64,000 nucleotides of DNA from Gaetbulibacter_A aestuarii (GTDB lineage Bacteria > Bacteroidota > Bacteroidia > Flavobacteriales > Flavobacteriaceae), in the NCBI RefSeq assembly GCF_039537665.1, contig NZ_BAABAY010000001.1:1054001-1118000 (forward strand), in the 5' to 3' direction. The position numbers were made by a program, and so were the translations under genes. Of this stretch, positions 25,869 to 34,904 are shown piece by piece. Each line of letters opens with the position of its first letter. Positions within the stretch are counted from its first letter, which is position 1. A model generated the notes under the pieces. It worked only from the letters and a program-made list of their open reading frames with translations. It made no database searches and was not told where the DNA came from.

Positions 25869-27182
25869 CTACAGATCGAATCCGATACGCACGCCTAATT
25901 TGTTTGCGATAAGTTTATTGATACGCTGTTTGATCTCAGGAATTTTTACCGAGCTTAACACATTGTTGCTGAAGGCATACATGAGCAGGGCGCGGGCTTC
26001 CTTGTGCGGAATACCGCGACTTTGCATGTAGAACATGGCGCTTTCATCGAGCTGCCCGATGGTACAACCGTGTGAACATTTTACATCGTCGGCAAAAATT
26101 TCGAGCTGCGGTTTTGTGTTTATCGTAGCTTTATCGCTTAATAAAATATTGTTGTTGGCCTGAAAGGCATTGGTTTTTTGGGCTTCTTTTTCCACAAGTA
26201 CCTGACCGTTGAATACACCGGTAGCGCTATCGCCAAAAATACCTTTATAATCCTGATGGCTTTCACAATTTGGTTCGGTGTGGTGTACCATGGTATTGTG
26301 ATCTACATGTTGTTTATCGCCAATAATAGTGACACCTTTTAGGGTAGAATCAATGCGTTCGCCTTGCTGGTAAAAGTTCAGATTATTTCTGGTAAGCTTG
26401 CCTCCAAAGGAAAAAGTATGTACCGAAGCGACACTTTCCTGCTTTTGTTTGATAAAGGTATTATCAATAAGCGATGCATTTTGGGTATCGTTCTGGATCT
26501 TGTAGTAATCTACAATAGCGCGTTTATTGGCAAAAATCTCGGTAACGCTGTTTGTTAATACGGGATTGTTATTTAAACTTTGATGGCGCTCGATGATCTG
26601 AACATGGGAGTTCTCATCAACCACGATCAAATTACGTGGTTGCAGCATTATTGCAGATTCATTTCCTGTAGAGAAATGTAAGATCTGAATAGGCTTTTCT
26701 ACCAGTTTATTTTTTGGAATATGAATGAAAGCTCCTTCTTGAGAAAAAGCTGTATTTAACGAGGATAAACTATCTTTTGACGCTATTTTATTGAAATAAT
26801 TCTCGATTACCAAACGGTATTTTGGTTTGGCAATGGCTGCAGACATCAAACAGATATCCATACCATCGTGTGTTGTTTGAGACAGGTGCGAGGAATATTT
26901 CCCATCGATAAATACAATCTTATAACTGTCTATATCGTGGATAAAATATTTTTTAACATCGTTGTATTCCAGCGCATTTTCAGCCTTTGGGAATACACTG
27001 TAATCTTCTTTTAAAATAGATTTTAAAGAAGTGTATTTCCAGGCCTCTTCCTTTTTTGTGGGGAAGCCTTTGTCTTCAAATATTTTTATGGCTTCGGAAC
27101 GCACATCGTGAACATAGTTTTCTACATCTACGCGGTCTTCAAGAGCCATAAATGATGTTATTAATTTATCTTTCAAATCCAT
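25869..27182 (-). CDS. sufD: Fe-S cluster assembly protein SufD
   Basis: A 437-residue scaffold subunit of the SufBCD complex. It belongs to the SufBD beta-helix family (HVQIIERHQSL, GVTIIGDKQHVDHNTMVHH, DDVKCSHGCTIGQLDESAMFYMQSRGI). The start at 27182 (MDLKDKLITSFMALEDR) gives a 10-base gap to sufC; an in-frame ATG at 27200 would overlap the sufC stop by 8 bases and add MLNIEQ. Confidence 0.94.
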   Translation of the reverse strand: MDLKDKLITSFMALEDRVDVENYVHDVRSEAIKIFEDKGFPTKKEEAWKYTSLKSILKEDYSVFPKAENALEYNDVKKYFIHDIDSYKIVFIDGKYSSHLSQTTHDGMDICLMSAAIAKPKYRLVIENYFNKIASKDSLSSLNTAFSQEGAFIHIPKNKLVEKPIQILHFSTGNESAIMLQPRNLIVVDENSHVQIIERHQSLNNNPVLTNSVTEIFANKRAIVDYYKIQNDTQNASLIDNTFIKQKQESVASVHTFSFGGKLTRNNLNFYQQGERIDSTLKGVTIIGDKQHVDHNTMVHHTEPNCESHQDYKGIFGDSATGVFNGQVLVEKEAQKTNAFQANNNILLSDKATINTKPQLEIFADDVKCSHGCTIGQLDESAMFYMQSRGIPHKEARALLMYAFSNNVLSSVKIPEIKQRINKLIANKLGVRIGFDL

Positions 27183-27192
27183 TTGCTCAATA

Positions 27193-27945
27193 TTAAGCAT
27201 TCACCTCTTCTTTAATCCAATCGTAACCTTTTTCTTCTAACTCGTGAGCCAGTTCTTTGGTTCCTGATTTCACGATTTTACCATTCACTAAAACGTGTAC
27301 AAAGTCCGGAACAATGTAGTCTAGCAAACGTTGGTAATGTGTAATTACCAAAACGGCATTATCATCCGTTTTTAGTTTGTTTACTCCGTTTGCTACAATA
27401 CGCAAGGCGTCGATATCCAAACCGGAATCAGTTTCATCCAGAATAGCTAATTTAGGATCTAGCATAGCCATTTGGAAAATCTCGTTTCGTTTTTTCTCAC
27501 CACCAGAAAATCCTTCATTCAAAGAACGTGATAAGAATTTGCGGTCGATATCTAAAAGCTCGGCTTTTTCACGAAGAAGCTTTAGCATATCTTTGGCTGG
27601 CATCTCGCTTAAGCCTTGAGCTTTACGCGTTTCGTTTATTGCTGTTTTTATAAAATTGGTTACGCTAACTCCCGGAATTTCTACAGGATATTGGAAGGAT
27701 AAAAATACCCCTTTGTGAGCGCGCTCATCAGGAGAAAGTTCACCAATGTCATCACCTTCAAAAAGGATCTCACCTTTGGTAACTTCGTATTCTTCTTTTC
27801 CTGCAATAACAGAAGCTAGGGTACTTTTACCAGACCCGTTAGGGCCCATAATAGCATGTATTTCTCCGGGCTTGATCTCCAGATCAATGCCTTTAAGGAT
27901 GCTTTTGTCGTCAACTCCGGCGTGTAAATTATGTATCTTTAACAT
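27193..27945 (-). CDS. sufC: Fe-S cluster assembly ATPase SufC
   Basis: A 250-residue ABC-type ATPase that powers the SufBCD scaffold. Walker A is GPNGSGKST (34-42), the ABC signature is GFSGGEKKR, Walker B is AILDETDSGLD, with a downstream H-loop (VITHYQR). It is cytoplasmic and has no membrane partner, as in the family. It follows sufB after a 249-base spacer filled with repeats. Confidence 0.97.
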   Translation of the reverse strand: MLKIHNLHAGVDDKSILKGIDLEIKPGEIHAIMGPNGSGKSTLASVIAGKEEYEVTKGEILFEGDDIGELSPDERAHKGVFLSFQYPVEIPGVSVTNFIKTAINETRKAQGLSEMPAKDMLKLLREKAELLDIDRKFLSRSLNEGFSGGEKKRNEIFQMAMLDPKLAILDETDSGLDIDALRIVANGVNKLKTDDNAVLVITHYQRLLDYIVPDFVHVLVNGKIVKSGTKELAHELEEKGYDWIKEEVNA

Positions 27946-27970
27946 TGTGGTTTATCTCTGTTTTTTACTT

Positions 27971-28194
27971 TATTTTTTTTCAGAATAGAGAAGTTAGAAT
28001 AGAGAATATAGAGGTTTCAATTTTTGTTTTTCTAATATTCCCTGTCTCTTTTCTAATATCTATTTTCTCTTTTCTTTTTTTTCAGAATAGAGAGTAGAGA
28101 GGTTTCAGTTTTTGCATTTATGATATTACTTGTCTCTTGTCTCTTGTCTCTTGTCTCTTGTCTCTTGTCTCTTGTCTCTTTTCTCATATCTCTT
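27971..28194. repeat. Duplicated spacer with TTGTCTC tandem array between sufB and sufC
   Basis: Seven exact head-to-tail copies of TTGTCTC occupy 28130-28178 (GAGACAA on the transcribed strand). The spacer as a whole is an imperfect duplication: a unit of CAGAATAGAGA, GAGGTTTCA, TTTTTG, then TGTCTCTTTTCT occurs at about 27978-28060 and again at about 28083-28195, with one heptamer in the first copy and seven in the second. No reading frame of note is present. Confidence 0.85.
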
Positions 28195-29643
28195 TTATCC
28201 AACGCTACCTTCTAAACTGATCTCCAGCAATTTCTGTGCTTCCACAGCAAATTCCATGGGTAGTTTATTAAGTACTTCTTTACTGAAACCATTCACAATT
28301 AAAGCGATGGCTTTTTCAGTATCAATACCACGTTGGTTGCAATAGAAGATCTGGTCTTCACCAATCTTACTGGTGGTAGCCTCGTGTTCTATTTTAGCGG
28401 TTTTATTTTTTGCTTCGATGTAAGGGAAAGTGTGTGCGCCACATTCATTTCCCATCAATAAGCTATCGCATTGTGAAAAGTTACGAGCATTGTCTGCACG
28501 TGGACTTACCTGAACCAATCCGCGGTAACTGTTTTGTGATTTTCCTGCGGAAATACCTTTTGAAATAATGGTCGATTTTGTGTTTTTCCCAAGATGAATC
28601 ATTTTGGTTCCGGTATCTGCTTGCTGGTAATTATTGGTTACCGCAATGGAGTAGAACTCACCTACGGAATTATCGCCTTTAAGCACGCAACTTGGATATT
28701 TCCAGGTTACGGCTGAACCGGTCTCCACTTGGGTCCAGGAAATTTTCGCATTCTTTTCGCAAAGTCCTCGTTTGGTTACAAAATTATAAACACCACCTTT
28801 TCCCTTGGAATCTCCGGGGAACCAGTTTTGTACTGTGGAGTATTTTATTTCTGCATTATCCAAAGCGATCAATTCTACTACGGCGGCATGCAATTGATTT
28901 TCATCACGACTTGGTGCGGTACAACCTTCCAGATAACTTACATAACTCCCTTCGTCAGCAACTACAAGTGTGCGTTCAAATTGACCTGTTCCTGCCTGAT
29001 TGATACGGAAATAAGTGGAAAGTTCCATAGGGCATCTTACACCTTTTGGAATGTAACAGAACGATCCGTCACTAAAAACTGCAGAATTTAGAGCAGCGTA
29101 AAAATTATCTTTTTTCGGAACAACAGTTCCAAGATATTTTTTTACAAGGTCCGGATACTTTTGGATAGCTTCCGAAATACTCATAAAAATGATGCCTTTT
29201 TCGGCCAATGTTTTTTTAAAGGTTGTGGCTACAGACACAGAATCAACTACTACATCCATAGCTACACCTGCTAATTTTTTTTGTTCATCAAGGGAAATAC
29301 CAAGTTTAGCAAAGGTTTCTAAGAGTTCAGGATCTACTTCATCAAGACTTTCGTATTTCGGTTTTTTGTTTGGTGCCGAATAATAAGAAATATCCTGAAA
29401 ATCCGGTTTTTTGTAGTGGACATTGGCCCATTCCGGTTCTATCATTTTTTCCCAGGCACGAAACGCTTCAAGGCGCCATTCAGTCATCCATTCAGGCTCT
29501 TCCTTTTTTTTGGAAAGTGCACGAACAACGTCTTCATTCAAACCTTTTGGAAATGTATCAGATTGAATATCCGTATAAAAACCGTATTCGTATTCTTTGG
29601 TTTTAAGTTCTTCCCTTAAATCATCTTCGGTGTACTTCGACAT
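28195..29643 (-). CDS. sufB: Fe-S cluster assembly protein SufB
   Basis: A 482-residue core scaffold protein. The start at 29643 (MSKYTEDDLREELK) is chosen because the upstream extension overlaps sufA and is not conserved-looking. SufB landmarks include FSDGSFCYIPKGVRCPMELSTYFRIN split near the middle, LEGCTAPSRDENQLHAAVVEL, and QCDSLLMGNECGAHTFPYIEAKN near the C-terminus. It starts 17 bases after sufA. Confidence 0.96.
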   Translation of the reverse strand: MSKYTEDDLREELKTKEYEYGFYTDIQSDTFPKGLNEDVVRALSKKKEEPEWMTEWRLEAFRAWEKMIEPEWANVHYKKPDFQDISYYSAPNKKPKYESLDEVDPELLETFAKLGISLDEQKKLAGVAMDVVVDSVSVATTFKKTLAEKGIIFMSISEAIQKYPDLVKKYLGTVVPKKDNFYAALNSAVFSDGSFCYIPKGVRCPMELSTYFRINQAGTGQFERTLVVADEGSYVSYLEGCTAPSRDENQLHAAVVELIALDNAEIKYSTVQNWFPGDSKGKGGVYNFVTKRGLCEKNAKISWTQVETGSAVTWKYPSCVLKGDNSVGEFYSIAVTNNYQQADTGTKMIHLGKNTKSTIISKGISAGKSQNSYRGLVQVSPRADNARNFSQCDSLLMGNECGAHTFPYIEAKNKTAKIEHEATTSKIGEDQIFYCNQRGIDTEKAIALIVNGFSKEVLNKLPMEFAVEAQKLLEISLEGSVG

Positions 29644-29660
29644 AATGCTTTCTGGATTTT

Positions 29661-29990
29661 TTATAATGAAAATGATTCGCCACAACCACAGGTACGGTTG
29701 GCGTTAGGGTTATTGAAAACGAACCCGGTGCCGTTCAACCCTCCTGAGTATTCTAATGTGGTCCCGATGAGGTATAGAAAACTCTTTTTGTCTACAATGA
29801 TCTTAACACCATTGTCTTCAAAAACCTTATCGTCCTCAGCGGCATTTTTATCAAACTTTAAATCGTATGACAATCCCGAACAACCCCCACTTTTTACACC
29901 CACTCGAATGTAGTCAGTGCTTGGGTTATAGCCGTCATCGTTCATCAGTTCAATGACTTTCTTTTTAGCTGTTTCAGAAACTTTTATCAT
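29661..29990 (-). CDS. sufA: A-type Fe-S carrier protein SufA/IscA
   Basis: A 109-residue HesB/IscA-family carrier. The three cluster-binding cysteines are Cys37 (KSGGCSGL), Cys101 and Cys103 (RTCGCGESF). The start at 29990 (MIKVSETAKKK) is standard for the family; a longer frame adds 15 atypical residues. It is the first gene of the sufABCDS series and has a -7 box 31 bases upstream. Confidence 0.93.
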   Translation of the reverse strand: MIKVSETAKKKVIELMNDDGYNPSTDYIRVGVKSGGCSGLSYDLKFDKNAAEDDKVFEDNGVKIIVDKKSFLYLIGTTLEYSGGLNGTGFVFNNPNANRTCGCGESFSL

Positions 29991-30021
29991 AGTCTTAATT
30001 AGATTTCTTCTAAATAGTGCA

Positions 30022-30029
30022 CAAATATA
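30022..30029 (-). promoter_or_regulatory. -7 box of the suf operon
   Basis: TATATTTG on the minus strand, an exact TAnnTTTG match, with an inferred leader of about 25 bases to the sufA start at 29990. Confidence 0.6.
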
Positions 30030-30145
30030 CAACATAAGTCACGGAATACAGCGAAACCTAACATTATATTAGCATATAGTTTTATCAATTTTTACTATAG
30101 CCTAAATAGCGAAATTTTATAAGACAATAATTTTTGGAAGAATGA

Positions 30146-30328
30146 TTAAGAAAACAAAGGATCCAATTGATTTTTTGCATTATCAAACAGGTTGCCATTA
30201 GAATCGAGAGAGAATTCATTTTTGCAGCATTTGCAGCGAAGTTTTGAGGCATCACCTTGTTTGTCTTCAACAAAATAATTATGGCCAAAAATCATGCAAA
30301 ACGGATTGGTTGTGTTATTTGCCTTCAT
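30146..30328 (-). CDS. Small CxxC (zinc-ribbon-like) protein, paralogue 1
   Basis: A 60-residue protein with the pattern C-x-I-F-G-H (Cys11, His16) followed by RCKCCKNEF (Cys32, Cys35) and SLDSNGNL. The same C-x-x-FGH ... CxxC ... SNG[NH]L signature occurs in the two tandem genes at 36138 and 36475. The Cys/His set could bind one zinc; it recalls DUF1660-like small proteins, without a firm match. It has a consensus -7 box at 30365-30372 and an inverted pair of CGATGAAAnnCAT motifs further upstream. Function unknown. Confidence 0.75.
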   Translation of the reverse strand: MKANNTTNPFCMIFGHNYFVEDKQGDASKLRCKCCKNEFSLDSNGNLFDNAKNQLDPLFS

Positions 30329-30364
30329 GGTTAATCAGATTTAGGGGACTGTTAAAATAGAAAA

Positions 30365-30372
30365 CAAATTTA
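30365..30372 (-). promoter_or_regulatory. -7 box of CxxC protein paralogue 1
   Basis: TAAATTTG on the minus strand matches TAnnTTTG exactly, 36 bases before the ATG at 30328. Confidence 0.5.
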
Positions 30373-30400
30373 GTTTCGAGCTTTTCAGGTGTTTAATTTT

Positions 30401-30433
30401 CGATGAAATACATCGAAAACATGCGTTTCATCG
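30401..30433. promoter_or_regulatory. Inverted pair of CGATGAAAnnCAT motifs
   Basis: CGATGAAATACAT (30401-30413) and its near-inverse ATGCGTTTCATCG (30421-30433) are separated by seven bases. They lie 28 bases upstream of the -7 box of the CxxC gene. The same 13-mer recurs upstream of both other paralogues. No T-tract follows on the minus strand, so a terminator is unlikely. Confidence 0.5.
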
Positions 30434-30462
30434 ATGTTTTTGGTATTTCAAGGGTGAATTTT

Positions 30463-31527
30463 CTATGGTTTAAAATTTGGATTGCTGATAAACTCCGGGT
30501 CGGAGAGGGTAAGCAAAAAAGCTTTGAGGTCTGCTTTTTCTTGTTGTGATAATTGTACGCCTCCTTGATTTACAAATTTCATTAAAGGATCTATGGTTGA
30601 GGAGTTTTTTAAGCCTTCACTATAATGATTAATAACTTCCTCTAAGGTTGCAAATCTGCCGTCATGCATATATGGAGCTGTGTATGCTAGATTTCTTAAC
30701 GATGGTGTTTTGAACTTGCCATTATCTGCCGGATCACCGGTAATGACCCCTAATCCCAAATCTGAAAAGCTTGAATCAAGACCATTATTATGAAAAAGGT
30801 TATCTGTCCACAACGGATTTTTATCGCTACCATGACAATGGAAGCAGTCGCCTTTTTCCCCGTCCATAAACACATTAAAACCGTTTAATTCATTTGGAGT
30901 GAGTTCTACCTGGCCCAACAAATATTTATCAAATTTTGAATTGGCCGAAATTAAAGTACGTTCAAATTGGGCAATTGCTTTAGTTACCAAAGTTGAGTCT
31001 ATTTTTGATGTGCCAAAGGCATCTTTGAACTTTTGCGGATACTCCGGATGATTTTGTAATTCTACAACCAGATCTTTCCAAATACTTGCCATTTCTGTAG
31101 GATCAGCAACAGGTCTAAATACCTGATGTTCCAAACTAAAACTTCTACCATCCCAAAAGAATTTTTCGTCGTAATTCCAGGCCAAGTTGAATAGAGGCAT
31201 GGCATTACGTTTTCCTAAAGTGCCCGTAATACCTGTGCTAAAACGGTTGATATCGGTAAATGCATTTTGTGGGGCATGGCAATCAGCACAGGCTTGTGTG
31301 TTGTCTCCAGATAATATGGGGTCAAAAAATAATTGTTTTCCCAAAGCTACACCTTCTATGGTTTGTGGGTTATCAATAGGAAGTACCGGAGCTAAAATAT
31401 ATGATTCAAAAAGAGGCGGTATTTTTAATGGTTCTGGTGTTGGTTCATATCCGGTAACCGGTTCATTTCCGCAAGAAAAAAAACTAAGAAATAAATAAAG
31501 AATAATATGTGTATTAGACCGCTTCAA
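30463..31527 (-). CDS. Di-haem cytochrome c peroxidase/MauG-family lipoprotein (MbnH-like)
   Basis: A 354-residue lipoprotein (FLSFFSC, Cys19) with two haem c attachment sites, CADCH (80-84) and CFHCH (228-232), and the family motif APYMHDGRFATLEEVINHY. Family members reduce peroxide or, as in MauG and MbnH, oxidise a protein tryptophan. The gene starts 1 base after an MbnP-like gene; MbnH is known to convert a tryptophan of MbnP to kynurenine, so the pair is more likely MbnP/MbnH than a plain peroxidase. The axial ligand (Tyr or Met) that would discriminate cannot be assigned here. Confidence 0.88.
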   Translation of the reverse strand: MKRSNTHIILYLFLSFFSCGNEPVTGYEPTPEPLKIPPLFESYILAPVLPIDNPQTIEGVALGKQLFFDPILSGDNTQACADCHAPQNAFTDINRFSTGITGTLGKRNAMPLFNLAWNYDEKFFWDGRSFSLEHQVFRPVADPTEMASIWKDLVVELQNHPEYPQKFKDAFGTSKIDSTLVTKAIAQFERTLISANSKFDKYLLGQVELTPNELNGFNVFMDGEKGDCFHCHGSDKNPLWTDNLFHNNGLDSSFSDLGLGVITGDPADNGKFKTPSLRNLAYTAPYMHDGRFATLEEVINHYSEGLKNSSTIDPLMKFVNQGGVQLSQQEKADLKAFLLTLSDPEFISNPNFKP

Positions 31528-31528
31528 A

Positions 31529-32308
31529 TTAAGGGGTTATGTGATTTAAATGAAATACATTCTGACCGTTTTCAAAGAGCATCAGTTGCGCATTAAAATT
31601 GGGCATCATCATGTTGTTAAGGTCGTTTAAATTCCAAGTGTTTGGTGAGTCGAACCAAGCAGCTATATTCATATCCATATATATTGTGGTATTGTCAGAG
31701 ATTGTCATTGGTCCTAAATTTACGGTAAAGAATGTGTCCTCAAACCGCATCGGGGTAAGGTTATTATCTACTGCTCTTATCATGTGCATGGCATAACTGA
31801 TTTCAGTATTGGTGTCATCCAAAAATTTTCCTTCCATTTGCATAAAGTGGTAACCTCCACCTAGCATTTCCGGGACATTCCACGACGCCGCATTCAGATC
31901 AGGATAGCTCTTATTATAATTGTCGCCATTTGTAAAACCAAAAGTAAAACTTACTTGAGTATATTTTCCGGTTGGAAGGCTTTGTTCAGGGGTTAAACTT
32001 AGGTTTTTGTTTTCAGTAATATCGATTAACTGGTAACCAGGCAAATGAATAATGTCTCCATTTGTATTTGTAAAACGAATATTAGAAATTAAATATCGCA
32101 GTTTACTTAAACTTAAAGATGTACCGTAGGTATTGGTGTATTTTAAATCGTTAAAGTCGGCATTTGTTACAGGAACACCACGCCAACTCGAACTAAAATT
32201 AAAGCTTACCTGAACCTCCTTTGCTTGTAGGTCTGAATTTGAACTACAGGACCAAAACATGGAAATATATAGGATAACAATGACTTTATTAAAACTCTCC
32301 TTATTCAT
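31529..32308 (-). CDS. MbnP-like lipoprotein
   Basis: A 259-residue lipoprotein (SMFWSC, Cys21) with an all-beta domain typical of MbnP: VQVSFNFSSSWRGVPV, LSKLRYLISNIRFTNTNG, YTQVSFTFGF, GGGYHFMQMEGKF. Tryptophans at 42, 143, 218 and 225 are candidates for modification; methionine- and histidine-rich segments (HFMQMEG, YAMHMIR) could bind copper. Characterised MbnP is a periplasmic copper-associated partner of MbnH. The gene overlaps the upstream propeller gene by 8 bases and is 1 base from the di-haem gene. No methanobactin genes are present, which is common for this pair. Confidence 0.85.
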   Translation of the reverse strand: MNKESFNKVIVILYISMFWSCSSNSDLQAKEVQVSFNFSSSWRGVPVTNADFNDLKYTNTYGTSLSLSKLRYLISNIRFTNTNGDIIHLPGYQLIDITENKNLSLTPEQSLPTGKYTQVSFTFGFTNGDNYNKSYPDLNAASWNVPEMLGGGYHFMQMEGKFLDDTNTEISYAMHMIRAVDNNLTPMRFEDTFFTVNLGPMTISDNTTIYMDMNIAAWFDSPNTWNLNDLNNMMMPNFNAQLMLFENGQNVFHLNHITP

Positions 32309-33632
32309 TTTCGATAATTAAAAGATCTGAAAATCCTTTGTTTTCCGGAATATCACCATCACTACTTGATGATTCTCCAACTGTTATAATCTTATTATTA
32401 ACCCATTGTACCGCATCAAAAGCGAGATCAACATCAGAGCCTCCCCAGGTATTTTGAGATAATAGTTTTCCGTTGGTATCGATTTTTAACATCCAAACAT
32501 CATTTTGTCCAAAATTCACATTTAAGTTTCCGTCGGCACTTCGGGAATTTCCGGCAATAATAAAGTTGTTATCCGGTGTTTTCCTGATAGATCTGCCCGC
32601 ATCAAAACTACTACCGCCAAAGGTTCTTTGCCATAATAGATCTCCTGATGTATTTATTTTTATGGCCCAGATATCGGCGGCACCATGATTGTTTGAAACA
32701 TCGAGGTCGTTACTTCGGGTATCGCCCACAATAATGAAATTGCCATCGTTGGATGCGGCTATAGCTCTTGCTTCATCGGTATTACTGCCACCAAAATTCT
32801 TTTCCCAAATTAAGGAACCCGTTGCAGATACCTTGATCACCCAAAAGTCATAAGTACCTTTGTTATTGGTAATATCGACATCATCGCTATCGGAGGAGCC
32901 AACCACAATAAAATCTCCATCCATGGTTTCTAAAACACTATAGGGGGTGTCTGTATATGTTCCGCCATAATAATGACTCCATTGAATTTCTCCTGAAACG
33001 CTTAGTTTAATAAGCCAATAATCACCACCCGCATGATTTTTCGCTGTGGCCATTTTATTATTCCCGAGTCCGCCGGAGGCCGAAACATCCAAAACCCCAA
33101 TCAAGAGGTAACCACCATCTGAGGTTTGGATCATTGAATAACCCGTATCAGTACCTGAGTAGCCAAAAGACTTTTCCCAGACGATCGTGCCGGAAGCATC
33201 AGTTTTTACTAACCAAAAATCATCATAGCCATTATTTGCACTAACATCACCGTCTGAGCTTTTGCTGTAACCCAAAAGTGCAAATCCGCCATCTGTGGTT
33301 TGAATAATACTTTGCCCGCGATCATCCAGACTTCCACCATAGGTTTTTTGCCATTGTAGTTGGTTTTCAGCATCGAATTTTAGTAACCAATAATCAAATG
33401 AAGTGTCTGTTTTGCCAAGAACATCACCATCATTACTTTGAACAGAACCTAAAATAGCGTAACCGCCATCTGATGTTGGGGTAATAGATCGGGCATTTTC
33501 ATTACCACTACCTCCAAAGGTTTTAGTAATGGTATTATTTTCCGGGGGATTGCTTGAGTTTTCCTTGCTGCAAGACTGCATCAAAAACCAAATGCCAAGC
33601 AAAAAAAGGAGATTTCTGTTCAGGAAAACCAT
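32301..33632 (-). CDS. Repeat-rich beta-propeller lipoprotein
   Basis: A 443-residue lipoprotein (MQSC, Cys21). About seven repeats of roughly 50 residues follow the pattern WxxKxxxxGxxxWxKxxGGSxxDxxxSIxxTxDGGxxxxGxSxSxDGD, e.g. WEKSFGYSGTDTGYSMIQTS and WQRTFGGSSFDAGRSIRKTP. This predicts a beta-propeller. Such domains usually bind proteins or ligands at the cell surface. It is the second gene of the MbnP/MbnH-like operon (18 bases after the first gene), so it may be a structural partner of that system. Confidence 0.82.
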   Translation of the reverse strand: MVFLNRNLLFLLGIWFLMQSCSKENSSNPPENNTITKTFGGSGNENARSITPTSDGGYAILGSVQSNDGDVLGKTDTSFDYWLLKFDAENQLQWQKTYGGSLDDRGQSIIQTTDGGFALLGYSKSSDGDVSANNGYDDFWLVKTDASGTIVWEKSFGYSGTDTGYSMIQTSDGGYLLIGVLDVSASGGLGNNKMATAKNHAGGDYWLIKLSVSGEIQWSHYYGGTYTDTPYSVLETMDGDFIVVGSSDSDDVDITNNKGTYDFWVIKVSATGSLIWEKNFGGSNTDEARAIAASNDGNFIIVGDTRSNDLDVSNNHGAADIWAIKINTSGDLLWQRTFGGSSFDAGRSIRKTPDNNFIIAGNSRSADGNLNVNFGQNDVWMLKIDTNGKLLSQNTWGGSDVDLAFDAVQWVNNKIITVGESSSSDGDIPENKGFSDLLIIENE

Positions 33633-33650
33633 AAGTTATAACCTCGATTT

Positions 33651-34904
33651 CTAATTTGCGCTTTTTCGGATAATGAACAAGCCTTTTTCAATATCACTCA
33701 AGATAATATTTCCGCTGGGAAAAAACGGATATACATTCCAAACGCCGTTAAACTCGGCACTGTCATTTGCAGGATAAGTATCAAAAAAACCAACTTCTGT
33801 AAAGGTTTTATTGGCGATCTGTGAAATGTCGATCATGCGCACTCCGGCACGATAATTTGCCAGATAAAACATATCATCTTTTACATAACCGTTGTGATCG
33901 ATGGCCGGAAGATTTCCAAAATAATTGAAATGAAGGGTTGGGTTATCTAGATCGGTAAAATCCAAAACTATGGTCTTGGTGTTGTTTCCTAATCGCAGTT
34001 CATCCAGTTCGTCTCCTACAATAAAATAACGCATATCTTTTGTAAACCAACCTTGGTGCGTGTAGCGTACATTATCATAGGTAATTCTTGAGATTATGGT
34101 TGGGTTTTGTTTATCGGTTACGTTTACAACAACCACTTCATTTTCGTTGCTACCCACAAATATTTCCTGTCCGGTATAATCGTTATCCGGTCCGTTATAA
34201 GTAACTACTTCACCGTCATGAGAATAACCAGCATCTGCAAAGCCACCTTCCACTTGCGGGTTCAGTGGATCCTGAATATTTATAAATAAAGGGCCTCCGG
34301 CATAGGTGCTGCTTCGATTTTGACCTACGGGATAGGCATAACCTGAGGCTTCATTGATTACTATATTATGAGCACTTCCAAAACCTGTAAAATGAACATC
34401 AGACGAAAAGGTTTTCGGAGGATTCGTTACATTTCGAAGACGGGTAAGGTCAAATACCTGCATGCCATGAGAACTGGCTTCACTTACTATAAAAGCATAA
34501 TTATTATACACCTTAATATCACGCCAGGAGCTGCTCACTGTTGCTGTGGGTAGCATCCCGATGACCACCGGTTGATCTGGCGTAGAGATATCTACAAAAG
34601 AGGTATTTGCATCTGTTCCCATAAGTGCGTATTCTTTACCTGTTGAAGGATCTGTCCAGCCCCAGCAATCATTTCCTGAAGTGGCATTTAGGTCGCTCAA
34701 CGGTACTTGCGCCATTAGGTCGTAACCGTTACATGGATAGATACCTGCAAATCCATTTTCGCAGGGCGTTCCAGGTAAATCCACTACAGGTTGAACCGGT
34801 ACTACAGGTTCATTGGAACAAGCGTTTAAAATTACGAGGAGGATAATCAATGACCTATCAAAAACTTTTGAAAGAGCAGATTTGATATTTCTAAGATTCA
34901 GCAT
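33651..34904 (-). CDS. Choice-of-anchor B / LVIVD-repeat lipoprotein
   Basis: A 417-residue lipoprotein (VILNAC, Cys29). The choice-of-anchor B pattern is visible: LNATSGNDCWGWTDPSTGKEY split over about 73-92, YALMGTDANTSFVDIS, VSSSWRDIKVYNNYAFIVSE and HNIVINEASGYAYPVG. LVIVD-type strands recur and predict a propeller. It is the first gene of the four-gene minus-strand operon that ends with the MbnP/MbnH-like pair. Function unknown; likely surface-exposed. Confidence 0.82.
   Translation of the reverse strand: MLNLRNIKSALSKVFDRSLIILLVILNACSNEPVVPVQPVVDLPGTPCENGFAGIYPCNGYDLMAQVPLSDLNATSGNDCWGWTDPSTGKEYALMGTDANTSFVDISTPDQPVVIGMLPTATVSSSWRDIKVYNNYAFIVSEASSHGMQVFDLTRLRNVTNPPKTFSSDVHFTGFGSAHNIVINEASGYAYPVGQNRSSTYAGGPLFINIQDPLNPQVEGGFADAGYSHDGEVVTYNGPDNDYTGQEIFVGSNENEVVVVNVTDKQNPTIISRITYDNVRYTHQGWFTKDMRYFIVGDELDELRLGNNTKTIVLDFTDLDNPTLHFNYFGNLPAIDHNGYVKDDMFYLANYRAGVRMIDISQIANKTFTEVGFFDTYPANDSAEFNGVWNVYPFFPSGNIILSDIEKGLFIIRKSAN

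Noticed and set aside
28130..28178. CRISPR-like array
   Set aside because: The repeat unit is only 7 bases, head-to-tail without spacers, and there are no cas genes; it is a simple tandem repeat.
30401..30433. Rho-independent terminator after the di-haem protein gene
   Set aside because: The inverted repeat lacks a T-tract on the minus strand, and its half-sites recur as direct repeats upstream of the other two CxxC genes, so a binding site is a better explanation.
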